Source: Mesorhizobium sp. (GTDB lineage: Bacteria > Pseudomonadota > Alphaproteobacteria > Rhizobiales > Rhizobiaceae). Taken from it: DNA of 64,000 nucleotides. The stretch is from the NCBI GenBank assembly GCA_019635735.1, contig JAHBYX010000002.1:434001-498000 (forward strand), given 5' to 3'. Of this stretch, positions 12,616 to 20,341 are shown piece after piece (position 1 is the first letter of the stretch; the number at the start of each line of letters is the position of its first letter). The translations under genes were made by a program, and so were the position numbers. The notes beneath the pieces are model-generated. The model saw nothing but the letters and a program-made list of their open reading frames with translations. It searched no databases and was not told where the DNA came from.

Positions 12616-12643
12616 CCCGGCTTTCGGCCTGCGGGCCGTGCGA

Positions 12644-12718
12644 GCGGGTGTAGCTCAGGGGTAGAGCACAACCTTGCCAAGGTTGGGGTCGAGGGTTCGA
12701 ATCCCTTCGCCCGCTCCA
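12644..12718 (+). tRNA. tRNA-Gly (anticodon GCC)
   Basis: A complete 75-base cloverleaf with encoded CCA. The acceptor stem GCGGGTG pairs with CGCCCGC (one U-G pair), the anticodon stem CAACC/GGTTG encloses the loop TTGCCAA with anticodon GCC at 12,676-12,678, and the T arm is GAGGGTTCGAATCCCTT. The 3' part, from the anticodon loop onwards, is repeated at 55,517 and is the integration site of the genomic island. Confidence 0.98.
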
Positions 12719-12723
12719 GTTTT
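12674..12723 (+). repeat. attL: 50-bp direct repeat inside tRNA-Gly
   Basis: Identical over 50 bases to 55,517-55,566. It starts in the anticodon loop, covers the T arm, acceptor and CCA, and ends four T residues beyond. At this end the 5' half of the tRNA is present, so the gene stays functional. Confidence 0.9.
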
Positions 12724-12747
12724 CTTCAGGAAAGTCAGCGACTTAGC

Positions 12748-12770
12748 AAACGCCCTTCGGGGCGTTTTCT
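12748..12770 (+). terminator. Rho-independent terminator after tRNA-Gly (island copy)
   Basis: A perfect 8-bp stem AAACGCCC/GGGCGTTT closed by a TTCG tetraloop and followed by TTCT. It lies inside the island, 30 bases after the tRNA, and so replaces the chromosomal terminator now found at 55,593. Confidence 0.7.
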
Positions 12771-12829
12771 GCTTCCCCGGCCTAGTCCTTGAGAACGGGG
12801 AAGCAGGGGGGAAGCAGTTAAAGGGATAT
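12769..12829. repeat. Left-end subterminal repeat of the island (possible integrase arm sites)
   Basis: Contains CTGCTTCCCC, an 18-base spacer, then GGGGAAGCAG continuing into a G-run and a second GGAAGCA. The stretch from 12,796 matches 55,365-55,398 at 31 of 34 positions, and the inverted CTGCTTCCCC arm is also present there at 55,337. Conserved arms just inside both att sites are what a tyrosine integrase uses as arm-type binding sites. Confidence 0.6.
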
Positions 12830-12964
12830 GCTTTTGTGTGCGGCGCAGCAATCCCATAGCAAGCCAGCGGTCCCATCGCTGCCAAATGTTCTGAACCAAG
12901 CATGCGCTTGGAGAGCGCGATACCGGATCCGAACGGCAAGTTCGAGTCGCGTCTCCTTCTCAAT

Positions 12965-13309
12965 TCATCGGCAGGCTCCGAACAACCGGTCGAAGATGTC
13001 GCCGAACCATGCCTCGAACATATCGACATCGCTCTGTGTGACGGGAAGGCATTCTGGCCAGCGGTCGCTGACGGTCCCGTCAGAAAGGGTGAGTTTCTGC
13101 GGGCCGCCAGCGCGAGGTCGGGGCTCTGTCCGAAAATAGTCATAGAGGACATCGGGTAGACCAACTGAGCGGACGTTGCTCGGTGAATCCTTTTGGCGTC
13201 GGCGGCAAGTCAGGGCATGGGCCGAAGTATGACCGAGCGATATGGATCCGAACAGCCTATCGTGCGCCGGCAACGCCAATTTCACGCCTGGAAAGCTGAC
13301 TTGGCTCAC
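12965..13309 (-). CDS. Hypothetical protein, island left end
   Basis: A 114-residue open frame, MSQVSFPGVKLALPAHDRLFG to FDRLFGACR, whose ATG overlaps the stop of the preceding gene by four bases (ATGA). This coupling and the protein-like C-terminal half (DMFEAWFGDIFDRLFG) argue that it is translated. No family is recognised. It lies on the minus strand pointing at attL. Confidence 0.5.
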   Translation of the reverse strand: MSQVSFPGVKLALPAHDRLFGSISLGHTSAHALTCRRRQKDSPSNVRSVGLPDVLYDYFRTEPRPRAGGPQKLTLSDGTVSDRWPECLPVTQSDVDMFEAWFGDIFDRLFGACR

Positions 13310-13743
13310 ACTGCCAACTTGCGACGTTCACGGACATCCTCCTCATTCAGGGCGGCAACCAGCCTGACGGCCGCCTCCCAATGCCGGGAGACATCGGCAC
13401 GCGTGGCCGCACGGTCGGGCCGATAGGCCGGCAGTTCGCCGGCAAGGGCCTTCAAGTCGCGCAGCACCGAAGCGATGTGCGGCCATGGGAAGTCGGTCGG
13501 GTCGCCGATATCCCTGTCGGCCGCGACGATCATTTCCAGCTTGGCCACGACGCCTGCCAGTGAGGTCGCCGCGATCCCTGGAATGGCGTCCTGAAGCTTG
13601 AGCGCTCCGGTCATCGCAAAGATCTCCGCCTCGCGAGCAATCGCATAGACGTCCGCATCCGGCAGCGTGCGCTCGCTATCTCGGCACCGCCACCCCTTCT
13701 TCCTGTGTGTAGTCAATGCCGGAATTCCGGGATTGACCAACAT
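13306..13743 (-). CDS. Hypothetical protein, island left end
   Basis: A 145-residue protein from the ATG at 13,743; an in-frame ATG at 13,848 would extend it to 180. The body (DADVYAIAREAEIFAMTGALKLQDAIPG, then LRDLKALAGELPAYRP and a Glu/Arg-rich C-terminus) is well composed and resembles a hypothetical protein I associate with rhizobial mobile elements, but I cannot name a domain. It forms a two-gene unit with the downstream frame and is divergent from the XRE regulator, which might control it. Confidence 0.6.
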   Translation of the reverse strand: MLVNPGIPALTTHRKKGWRCRDSERTLPDADVYAIAREAEIFAMTGALKLQDAIPGIAATSLAGVVAKLEMIVAADRDIGDPTDFPWPHIASVLRDLKALAGELPAYRPDRAATRADVSRHWEAAVRLVAALNEEDVRERRKLAV

Positions 13744-13886
13744 TCGGCTCTCCAGCCGCTGCTGAACACGACAAAGAACAAGTGAGGCGTGTCGGGCTCG
13801 GTGCCATTTGGTCCACTTCGCAAAAGCCATATCGCTCGTCGTCGACACGTCGATTGATCCAAGTATGTAAACCGCGAAAGTGGCGC

Positions 13887-14105
13887 ATGGACATGCGTCA
13901 ACTGGTCGGAAGGAACTTTGCCCGACTTCGACGAGAGAAGGGCCTGACTCAAGAGCAAGTGGAAGCTCTATCGGGCTACAGTCAGCAATATCTGAGCAGC
14001 TTAGAACGGGGTCGCCGGAACCCGACGGTCATCACGCTATACGAATTGTCCCAAGCCCTCGGTGTCAGCCACGTCGAATTGGTCAGGCCGGACCAAGGCG
14101 GATAA
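13887..14105 (+). CDS. XRE-family helix-turn-helix regulator
   Basis: A 72-residue single-domain DNA-binding protein. The Cro/CI-type HTH runs from GRNFARLRREKGLTQEQVEALSGYSQQYLSSLERGRRNPTV-like blocks, with the recognition helix at QQYLSSLERG, followed by TLYELSQALGV. There is no extra sensor domain. Start could be the ATG at 13,887 or 13,893. Sitting close to attL and divergent from two small hypothetical genes, it is a candidate for controlling island functions. Confidence 0.86.
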   Translation: MDMRQLVGRNFARLRREKGLTQEQVEALSGYSQQYLSSLERGRRNPTVITLYELSQALGVSHVELVRPDQGG

Positions 14106-14385
14106 GGCCATGGTGTCCGATTGCAGCGTCTTCAAGCCGCGAGCGAGCGCGCCCTCAACAGCGCTTTAGCGAGATCACTGTGCCGAAGCCTAGTCTATGG
14201 CAGATTTGCGCCCCCATTTCCGTTCAGCGCCATTGGGAAGAATTACAAAAGTGGACCTATCTACCAACACCGAGCCAGCGTTGGGTTTGGCCTGCTGCCG
14301 GTTTTCGTGGACACCGAGGTAGGTGTTTTGGACTGCCCCTGGTGCGATAGACAGCCCCCGCCTATCCTGACCTGCCACTGAACCG

Positions 14386-15311
14386 TCATCCAGCGGCGAT
14401 TAGAGCCTCGGCCGTTTCAGTTACGCCGTTCGGCGCGGGTTGAGCAACCAGAGGAGACGCGTAGCCCTTATCGAGCGCAGCGTCGTGGCCGGTTGCGGCA
14501 AGGGTTCCGGCGAAGGCCGCCGGGGTATGGTATCCGAGCGAGGAGTGCGCCTCGCGGTGTTGAAGTCCTGCCTCCATTCGGCGATGGCGCTGCGGGCGTG
14601 GTCAAGGCCGAAGAACAGGCTCTCGTTCAGGAGTTCGTCGCACATCCGGCCGTTGGAGCTCTCGACGTAGCCATTTTGCATCGGCTTGCCTGGGGCGATG
14701 TAGTGCCATTCGACGCGATGATCCTTCGACCAGGCGAGGATGGCGTTCGAGGTGAACTCCGTCCCTTGGTCGGAGACGATCATGCCCGGCTTGCCGCGCC
14801 GGGTGATCAGGTCCGTCAGCTCACGGGCCACCCGACGACCGGAGATCGACGTGTCCGGGATCGCTGCCAGGCATTCGCGGGTCACGTCGTCGACGATGTT
14901 GAGCACCCGGAGGCGCCGCCCGCAGGCGAACTGGTCATGCACGAAGTCCAGTGACCAGCGCGCGTTCGGTCTCGCCTCGACGAGGATCGGCGCTCGCGTG
15001 CCCGCCGCGCGTCGCCGCGCCCGGCGCTTGCGAACCGTCAACCCATCCTCCCGATAGAGCCGGTAGATGCGGTTGATGCCAGACGGTTCGCCCTCCGGCC
15101 GCAGGATAAACGGGCGACGAAAGCCAAAGCGTCTCTGCTCGTTGGCGAGATCCCGTAGCCGACCGCGCAGTTCGGTCTCCGGCGGGCGGCATGACCGGTA
15201 ACGGATCATCTTGCGATCGGCACCGACGAAGGAGCAGGCCCGACGCTCCGACAAGCCCATGAGGGCCTGCAGATGCACGACGGCTTCGCGCTTGGCGGCG
15301 GACCCTACCAT
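14386..15311 (-). pseudogene. IS3-family transposase OrfB, frameshifted
   Basis: Starts [20 protein letters not shown] and has the rve/DDE catalytic core: [23 protein letters not shown] and [16 protein letters not shown] carry the Asp, Asp and Glu. The C-terminal block continues in another frame as [21 protein letters not shown], because one C is missing near 14,550, where intact relatives read [14 protein letters not shown]. Separated from its orfA by the inserted IS1111-type element, so it could not be expressed as the normal fusion anyway. Confidence 0.9.
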
Positions 15312-15378
15312 TAATGGGATGGTCCGCCCCCGTCCTCCTGCAACATCATCTGAGCGGTCACACCAAAGGAAGTTTGCA

Positions 15379-16431
15379 ATGTCCACACGCAATGCGCCGC
15401 GTCCTGCGGCAGTTTATGTAATCGATATCGGCAAGAACGTCTTCCACGTCGTCGGACTGGACAGCGGTGGCGGGCCGGTTCAGCGAGTTCGCTTCCGGCG
15501 GGACACGCTGCTTCAGTTCTTCGAACGAGCAGGGCCGGCGATCGTCGGTATGGAATCGTGCGCCGGATCACAATGGGTTGCCAGGAGACTGCAAGCGCTG
15601 GGGCACAAGGTTCGCCTGATCCCGGCGCCGTTCGTGAAGCCCTACGTGAAGTCGAACAAGAGCGACATTATCGATGCCGAGGCTATCGCCGAAGCGGCCA
15701 CCCGGCCGACAATGCGGTTCGCTGCAATCAAGAGCGAGGAACAGGCTGACCTACAGGCGCTGCATCGGGTGCGAGATCAGATGATCGGCACGCGAACGCG
15801 CTTGATCAATCAGATGAGGGCATTCTGCCTGGAGTACGGCATTGCTTTGAGACAAGGAGGTGGCCTGTTCAAGCTCGACTTGCCGTTGGTTCTCGACGAT
15901 GCGTCGAACGACCTCTCGCCGGCGATGCGCAGACTTCTGGGAGACTTGCTTGCCGACCTGCGCCGGCTGGAGCAGCGCATCGACCACGTAACGAGAGAGA
16001 TCGGCGCGATTGCGGACCGGGAAGATGTTGCCCGTCGGCTTATGACGATCCCCGGAATCGGGGCACTGGGCACCACCGCCGTTCTTGCGGCCGTCGGCAA
16101 CGGACGCCAATTCCAGAAGGCCCGCGATCTGGCTGCATGGCTGGGCCTTGTTCCGCGGGAGCACTCCACGGGAGGTAAGCAGAAGCTCCTCGGCATCAGC
16201 AAACGCGGGAACCGCTACGTCCGCAAACTCCTCGTTCATGGCGCGCGATCCTGCTTCCGACATCTGGATCGAACCCGGGATCGCCTTGGAAGCTGGCTCG
16301 ACGGGCTGCAGAGCCGAATGCATCCGAACAAAGCCGTTGTCGCACTCGTCGCCAAGATGGCGCGCATTGTCTGGGTTGTTCTGACCAAGCCGGGAGCACT
16401 CTACGAACGCGGGGATCCTGCATTCGCCTGA
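15379..16431 (+). CDS. IS110-family (IS1111 group) transposase
   Basis: A 350-residue DEDD transposase. The RuvC-like N-terminal domain has [24 protein letters not shown] and [13 protein letters not shown] supplying the acidic residues. The C-terminal domain has the helix-hairpin-helix [19 protein letters not shown] and the [15 protein letters not shown] block with the conserved serine, and ends [11 protein letters not shown]. In this family the enzyme acts with an element-encoded guide RNA. The frame is intact, so it may be active. The ATG at 15,379 follows AAAGGAAG. Confidence 0.95.
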   Translation: MSTRNAPRPAAVYVIDIGKNVFHVVGLDSGGGPVQRVRFRRDTLLQFFERAGPAIVGMESCAGSQWVARRLQALGHKVRLIPAPFVKPYVKSNKSDIIDAEAIAEAATRPTMRFAAIKSEEQADLQALHRVRDQMIGTRTRLINQMRAFCLEYGIALRQGGGLFKLDLPLVLDDASNDLSPAMRRLLGDLLADLRRLEQRIDHVTREIGAIADREDVARRLMTIPGIGALGTTAVLAAVGNGRQFQKARDLAAWLGLVPREHSTGGKQKLLGISKRGNRYVRKLLVHGARSCFRHLDRTRDRLGSWLDGLQSRMHPNKAVVALVAKMARIVWVVLTKPGALYERGDPAFA

Positions 16432-16656
16432 AGCTTCCGGCTCGATTGCAAGGCTCGGGGATAGCGATGACGAAACGGTGGATCAGCATGCCTAAACTCT
16501 ATGCAAAAAGCGGGCTTCTTGCCCGAACCATTTATTGGGAACGGCGTGCGCGGATCTCATCATGGCCTGGCGGCAACCGCAGTCCACTCGCGAGAGGCCG
16601 GATACATTTATGCAACTGGAATCGTCGTCGGCGATGTCGCGAACCCTTGCGCGGAC
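16432..16656 (+). ncRNA. Candidate guide RNA (seekRNA/bridge RNA) region of the IS1111-type element
   Basis: The non-coding right end between the transposase stop and the right subterminal repeat. In IS1111-group elements the guide RNA that pairs with donor and target DNA is encoded in this position. I see no open frame fitting a protein and did not fold the RNA. Assignment rests on position and group membership only. Confidence 0.4.
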
Positions 16657-16670
16657 GGGGCGGACCATAC

Positions 16671-16931
16671 ATTTTTTGACAGAAGCTCCCTCAGAGCAGT
16701 CGCTTCCAGCATCTGGTCAGCGAGCAGCTTCTTGAGCTTCGCGTTCTCGTCTTCCAGCGCCTTCAGGCGCTTGGCGTCGGACACGTCCATCCCGTCATAC
16801 TTCGCCTTCCAGTTATACAGCGTCGCCTCGGAGACCCCGTGCTTGCGCGCCAAATCGCCAGCCTTCGCGCCCGCCTCGTGCTCGTCCAGAACCGCGATGA
16901 TCTGCTCTTCCGTAAACCGCTTTCGCTTCAT
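16671..16931 (-). pseudogene. IS3-family OrfA, 3' end cut by the IS1111-type insertion
   Basis: Starts MKRKRFTEEQIIAVLDEHEAG, with an HTH (DLARKHGVSEATLYNWKAKY) and a leucine-zipper-like helix (LKALEDENAKLKKLLADQML), ending ALRELLSK at the insertion point. An AAGGACGGACAG stretch precedes the ATG at 16,931. Beyond 16,671 the frame runs into the inserted element. Its partner orfB resumes at 15,311. Confidence 0.86.
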
Positions 16932-16996
16932 CTGTCCGTCCTTCAATCAAGGCCGGACTCTAATCTCAGACGGAGGAAAAATTCAGTGGCAGGTCA

Positions 16997-17110
16997 GCCT
17001 GAAGAAGGAGCGCATCCGAAAACGCATCTACAAAACGCGCGATCTCGCCCGAGCCGACATCTTCGATTTTATCGAGGCGTTCTACAATCGAACTCGCCGG
17101 CGACAAGCAT
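16997..17110 (+). pseudogene. C-terminal remnant of another IS3-family transposase
   Basis: Immediately outside the right repeat of the IS407-like element the plus strand reads SLKKERIRKRIYKTRDLARADIF, then DFIEAFYNRTRR, the conserved OrfB C-terminal block of a different IS3 subgroup. The rest of that element is absent. Its presence right at the IS edge explains why no target duplication is seen. Confidence 0.65.
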
Positions 17111-17158
17111 CTCGTCCATATGGCGCCAGTCCATGCAGACGAAGTGGGCCGGGAGCGG

Positions 17159-17506
17159 TTAGCACGCGGCGACGATACCGATCTCAACTTTAAAATCGGA
17201 AGTGGCTAAGAGCGCACCGACGGTGGCGCGTGCGGGGGCTGCACCGGCCGGCACCCACGCGTCCCATTTGGCGTTCATCTCGACGAAGTAGCGCATATCG
17301 GACAACCAGATGGTGGCCGATAGAATCTTGGTGCGGTCTGATCCTGCTTCCCTCAGCAGTGTGTCAATTTTAGTGAGAACCTGCTGTGTTTGAGTGCCGA
17401 TGTCAGCTTTCTCGTCGTCCGCCACCTGACCGGCGAGATAGGCCACGCCGCCGTGTTTTACCACTTGGCTCATACGGTGATTGGTCTTCAGTCGTTCGAT
17501 CGTCAT
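17159..17506 (-). CDS. RidA family protein (Rid/YjgF)
   Basis: A 115-residue RidA-type protein. RidA enzymes hydrolyse reactive enamine/imine intermediates made by PLP enzymes and related reactions. Present are the N-terminal HRMSQVVKHGGVAYLAGQVAD, TQTQQVLTKIDTLLREAGSDRTKIL, and the active-site region PARATVGALLATSDFKVEIGIVA with Arg93 and Glu108 as the key Arg and Glu. It is the last gene of the run peptidase-TRAP-RidA on the minus strand, 13 bases after the DctM-type permease, suggesting that the imported compound yields an enamine or imine. Confidence 0.92.
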   Translation of the reverse strand: MTIERLKTNHRMSQVVKHGGVAYLAGQVADDEKADIGTQTQQVLTKIDTLLREAGSDRTKILSATIWLSDMRYFVEMNAKWDAWVPAGAAPARATVGALLATSDFKVEIGIVAAC

Positions 17507-17519
17507 GATTGCATTTCCT

Positions 17520-18788
17520 CTACATCAGTAGACCGGGCAGCCAAGTAGCCAGGCCAGGGACGAACACAATGGCGAAAACCACCGCCAGCATGATCGCAAC
17601 AAACGGCCAGATATCGACCTTGAATACCGACAGCTTGGCGATATCCGCCGCGATGAAGAGCTGCAGGCCCACCGGCGGAGTGATCGTTCCGATTAGCAGC
17701 GTTATGATCACGATGATGGCGAACTGCAGCTGATCGATGCCGAAGCTGTTCACAATCGGCATGAACACCGGCACGAAGATCAGCATGGCCGCCGTGCCTT
17801 CCACAAACAGGCCGACCACCATGAAGATCGCGATGACGACAAGCAGGAAAAGCGTCGGATCGTCCACAAAGCCCCGCATGGCGTCCTGCACCATGAAGCC
17901 GAAACCAGACATGGTAAGCGCAAAGCCGAATACGGACCCGGCAGCGATGATGTAGACTGGCACTGCTGTCGCCTCCACCGTCTCGGCCAGCAGCGGAATC
18001 AGGTCCCTCGGCTTGAGTTCACCGTACACGAAGAAGCCGAGGATTAGTCCGTAGACACAGGCAACCACCCCCGCTTCGGTGGGGGTCGTAACGCCGCTGA
18101 ATATTCCGCCGAGGATGATGACGGGGGCCAGCAGCGCGGGAACGGCGATCATGATCGGCCGCCACCTTTCGCTCCACGGAGTGTAATCGGATCGTGGGTA
18201 GCCGCGACGAAATGACAGGAACGTTACCGTGCCCATCAGGGCGATGCCGACAAGCAGGCCCGGCAAGATGCCAGCGAGGAAAAGCGCTCCGACCGAGAGA
18301 TTGGTGACTGAGCCGTAGATCACCATCGTGATTGAGGGAGGGATGATCGCGCCAATCGTGGCGGAGGCCGAGTTCACGCCTGCCGCAAAACCTGCGTCGT
18401 AGCCTTCCTTCTTCATGTGCGGAATGAGGATTCGGCCCTGCGATGCGGCATCCGCGGTGGCCGAGCCGGACATTCCGGCGAAAAAGACCGACGCGAGAAC
18501 GTCGACCTGTGCTGTACCGCCACGAAAATGCCCCACAAACACACGGGCGACCTCGAGCAGCCTGTCGGTGAGCCCGCCGCGATTCATGATCACCGCGGCG
18601 AAGATGAAGAACGGGACCGCCAGCAGCGTGTAGGAGTTGATGCCCGAAAGCACCCGCTCGGCCATGATCGTCATCGGCAAGCCATTTGCCAAAAGCGAAA
18701 GCACGGCCGAAGCGATCATCGCCGTCGCGACCGAGACGCCGAGGATCAGCAAGGCAATGAAGGAGGCGAGAAGGACGAGAAGTTCCAA
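17520..18788 (-). CDS. TRAP transporter large permease, DctM family
   Basis: A 422-residue, very hydrophobic protein with about 12 membrane segments, the sodium-coupled transport subunit of a TRAP system. Family signatures are MTIMAERVLSGINSYTLLAVPFFIFAAVIMNRGGLTDRL near residue 40, SVFFAGMSGSATADAASQG, NSASATIGAIIPPSITMVIYG and PVFMPIVNSFGIDQLQFAIIV. It follows the small permease and binding protein in order, so the transporter is complete. Substrate is unknown, though its location with an M24 peptidase points to an amide- or peptide-like compound. Confidence 0.95.
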   Translation of the reverse strand: MELLVLLASFIALLILGVSVATAMIASAVLSLLANGLPMTIMAERVLSGINSYTLLAVPFFIFAAVIMNRGGLTDRLLEVARVFVGHFRGGTAQVDVLASVFFAGMSGSATADAASQGRILIPHMKKEGYDAGFAAGVNSASATIGAIIPPSITMVIYGSVTNLSVGALFLAGILPGLLVGIALMGTVTFLSFRRGYPRSDYTPWSERWRPIMIAVPALLAPVIILGGIFSGVTTPTEAGVVACVYGLILGFFVYGELKPRDLIPLLAETVEATAVPVYIIAAGSVFGFALTMSGFGFMVQDAMRGFVDDPTLFLLVVIAIFMVVGLFVEGTAAMLIFVPVFMPIVNSFGIDQLQFAIIVIITLLIGTITPPVGLQLFIAADIAKLSVFKVDIWPFVAIMLAVVFAIVFVPGLATWLPGLLM

Positions 18789-18813
18789 GGAGGAATCCTT
18801 TCGGGTGTGGCGG

Positions 18814-19305
18814 TCAGGCCTTCCAGCGCATGATGCCTCGCATCACGTAGAACAGAGCCAGAGCCGAGCCGACGGGCACCGCGAGGTAGAAGATGACCTG
18901 CGGCATGTCCGGCATCGTATAGAAGCTAGCGTTGCGATGCTTCCAGGCTACGAGAATGCCCGAGTAGAGCAGCATGGCCACAGCGGCCGCCTCCACCAAC
19001 CGTCGGAATAGGTCGCCTCTTCGCGCGACCTTGCTGCCGAGAAGTGCGATCACAGCATCCACTCGGATATGCGTGTCGCGGGCGAAGGCGACAGCAGCAC
19101 CGAGGAACGTAATCCAGATGAACAGGTAACGTCCGACTTCTTCGGCCCAGGTCTGGGGGTTGTTGAAGAAGTAACGGAGCAAGACTTGACCGAACGTGAG
19201 GCTGACGGTGGCCGCGAGCAGCAGCGACCCGATCAGCGTTAGGATCCGCAGGTCGACGCTTTCGCGCGTCGACCTGTCGTTCCCTGCGAGATGCGGCTCG
19301 ATCAT
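18814..19305 (-). CDS. TRAP transporter small permease, DctQ family
   Basis: A 163-residue protein with four predicted membrane helices, starting after a polar N-terminus with LRILTLIGSLLLAATVSLTFGQVLLRYFF. The NPQTWAEEVGRYLFIWITFLGAAVAFARDTHIRVD block is the DctQ signature. Its ATG lies within the end of the binding-protein gene (overlap of four bases) and the large permease follows after 25 bases. Confidence 0.93.
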   Translation of the reverse strand: MIEPHLAGNDRSTRESVDLRILTLIGSLLLAATVSLTFGQVLLRYFFNNPQTWAEEVGRYLFIWITFLGAAVAFARDTHIRVDAVIALLGSKVARRGDLFRRLVEAAAVAMLLYSGILVAWKHRNASFYTMPDMPQVIFYLAVPVGSALALFYVMRGIMRWKA

Positions 19306-20294
19306 TCGACCGAGGTGACCATCTCAATGAACTTGTCGGCACCCGGATTCTTCTCGGCGATCTCGGCCTGCAGCGGTCCCATCGCGTCGCGCCATTCTTG
19401 CGGGTTGGTCGGCTCCACAATCCTGATTCCGGCCGCCTCGAGCCTGCTGTAGGCCTCGGCCTCGAGCTTCTGGTTCTCGGCGTCGACATAGTCACCGGTA
19501 TCGGCGGCGGCTTTCTTCAGCAACTCCTGCTTCTCCGGCGACAGCGCGGCAAACTTGTTCTCATTCATGGCGAACAACATGGATCCGAACATGTGCTGGG
19601 TCTTCAACAGTGAGTTCGAAACTTCGTTGAACTTCATGTCGAGTGCAGCTTGCGCCGATGTGTCGAACCCTTCCGCGACTCCTGTCTGCATGGCCGTGTA
19701 AACCTCACCCCACGTCACAGGGGTGGGCTTTGCGCCCATCAGCTCGAACATGCGGATCCACACAAAGTTCTCCGGCGAGCGCATGCGCTTTCCAGCAATT
19801 CCAGCGAGAGTACGGGGCGCGTCGCCCTTGAACATAAGATCGCGAAAGCCGAGATGGATGAAGGTCAGGATCTCAACATCACTGTTGTCGCGCACGCCGG
19901 CCACCAACGCCTGCCCGTACTCCCCCTTGTAGACCTTACGGGCATGCTCCCAGCCCTTGAATATCAATGGGGCGGACGTCGAAGCCATCGGCGGGAAAAG
20001 CTTGTCCAGGATCGGTGTGGACGTGATCGAGATATCAATTGCACCCTGGTTCACCAGGTCGAGCGCCTCGCGCTCCTGACCCAGCTGGGCTGCCGGGAAC
20101 ACCTGGATGGTGATGTCGCCGCTGGAATATTCCTTCACCAGTTCCGCGAACTTGTTGGCGGCGGTATCGACTTGCCCGCCGACGGCGTGATGGTGAGCCA
20201 GGCGAAAGGTTTCGGCTATGGCAGCGCTGCCGAATACTGCGACGGAGGCGACCATCGCGGTGGCGGCAGCAAAGATGCTTGAACGTATGCTCAT
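19302..20294 (-). CDS. TRAP transporter substrate-binding protein, DctP family
   Basis: A 330-residue periplasmic protein. Residues 1-27 form a signal peptide ending AAIAE, followed by the mature start TFRLAHHHAVGGQVDTAANKF. The family blocks DITIQVFPAAQLGQEREALDLVNQGAIDIS, GKRMRSPENFVWIRMFELMGAKPTPVTWGEVYTAMQTG (with the carboxylate-binding Arg) and FDTSAQAALDMKFNEVS are clear. The conserved Arg implies a ligand with a carboxylate. First transporter gene of the run, 47 bases after the peptidase gene. Confidence 0.95.
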   Translation of the reverse strand: MSIRSSIFAAATAMVASVAVFGSAAIAETFRLAHHHAVGGQVDTAANKFAELVKEYSSGDITIQVFPAAQLGQEREALDLVNQGAIDISITSTPILDKLFPPMASTSAPLIFKGWEHARKVYKGEYGQALVAGVRDNSDVEILTFIHLGFRDLMFKGDAPRTLAGIAGKRMRSPENFVWIRMFELMGAKPTPVTWGEVYTAMQTGVAEGFDTSAQAALDMKFNEVSNSLLKTQHMFGSMLFAMNENKFAALSPEKQELLKKAAADTGDYVDAENQKLEAEAYSRLEAAGIRIVEPTNPQEWRDAMGPLQAEIAEKNPGADKFIEMVTSVE

Positions 20295-20341
20295 TGCATA
20301 ACTCCTGATGTTCCCGGGACTGTGGCTTTTCTTATTTCGTA

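Larger units (their letters stand above)
15313..16669 (+). mobile_element. IS1111-group IS110-family element
   Basis: About 1.36 kb inserted in the IS3-type element. Subterminal inverted repeats ATGGTCCGCCCC (15,319-15,330) and GGGGCGGACCAT (16,657-16,668) are perfect over 12 bases, the arrangement that separates the IS1111 group from other IS110 elements. The transposase is followed by about 225 non-coding bases, while only about 60 precede it. Exact ends are inferred from the interrupted IS3 sequence. Confidence 0.85.
14368..16996 (-). mobile_element. IS3-family element (IS407-like), split by an IS1111/IS110-type element
   Basis: Perfect 15-bp terminal inverted repeats TGACCTGCCACTGAA at 14,368-14,382 and 16,982-16,996 bound it. 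It holds orfA (right, minus strand) and orfB (left, minus strand), separated by the inserted element at about 15,313-16,669. Removing that insertion restores the A-rich programmed-frameshift window between orfA and orfB. orfB also has a single-base deletion, so the element is dead. Flanks (TATCC left, GCCTG right) show no target duplication, so one side has been rearranged since insertion. Confidence 0.9.

Noticed and set aside
12655..13164. A 169-codon minus-strand frame ending in EGIRTLDPNLGKVVLYP, over the tRNA-Gly region
   Set aside because: The GIRTLDP...GKVVLYP peptide is the well-known artefact of translating the antisense of a tRNA 3' end; the frame crosses the att site and has no domain.
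14121..14381. Short overlapping frames on both strands left of the IS3-type element
   Set aside because: No ribosome site, no recognisable domain, and the frames run into the IS terminal repeat.
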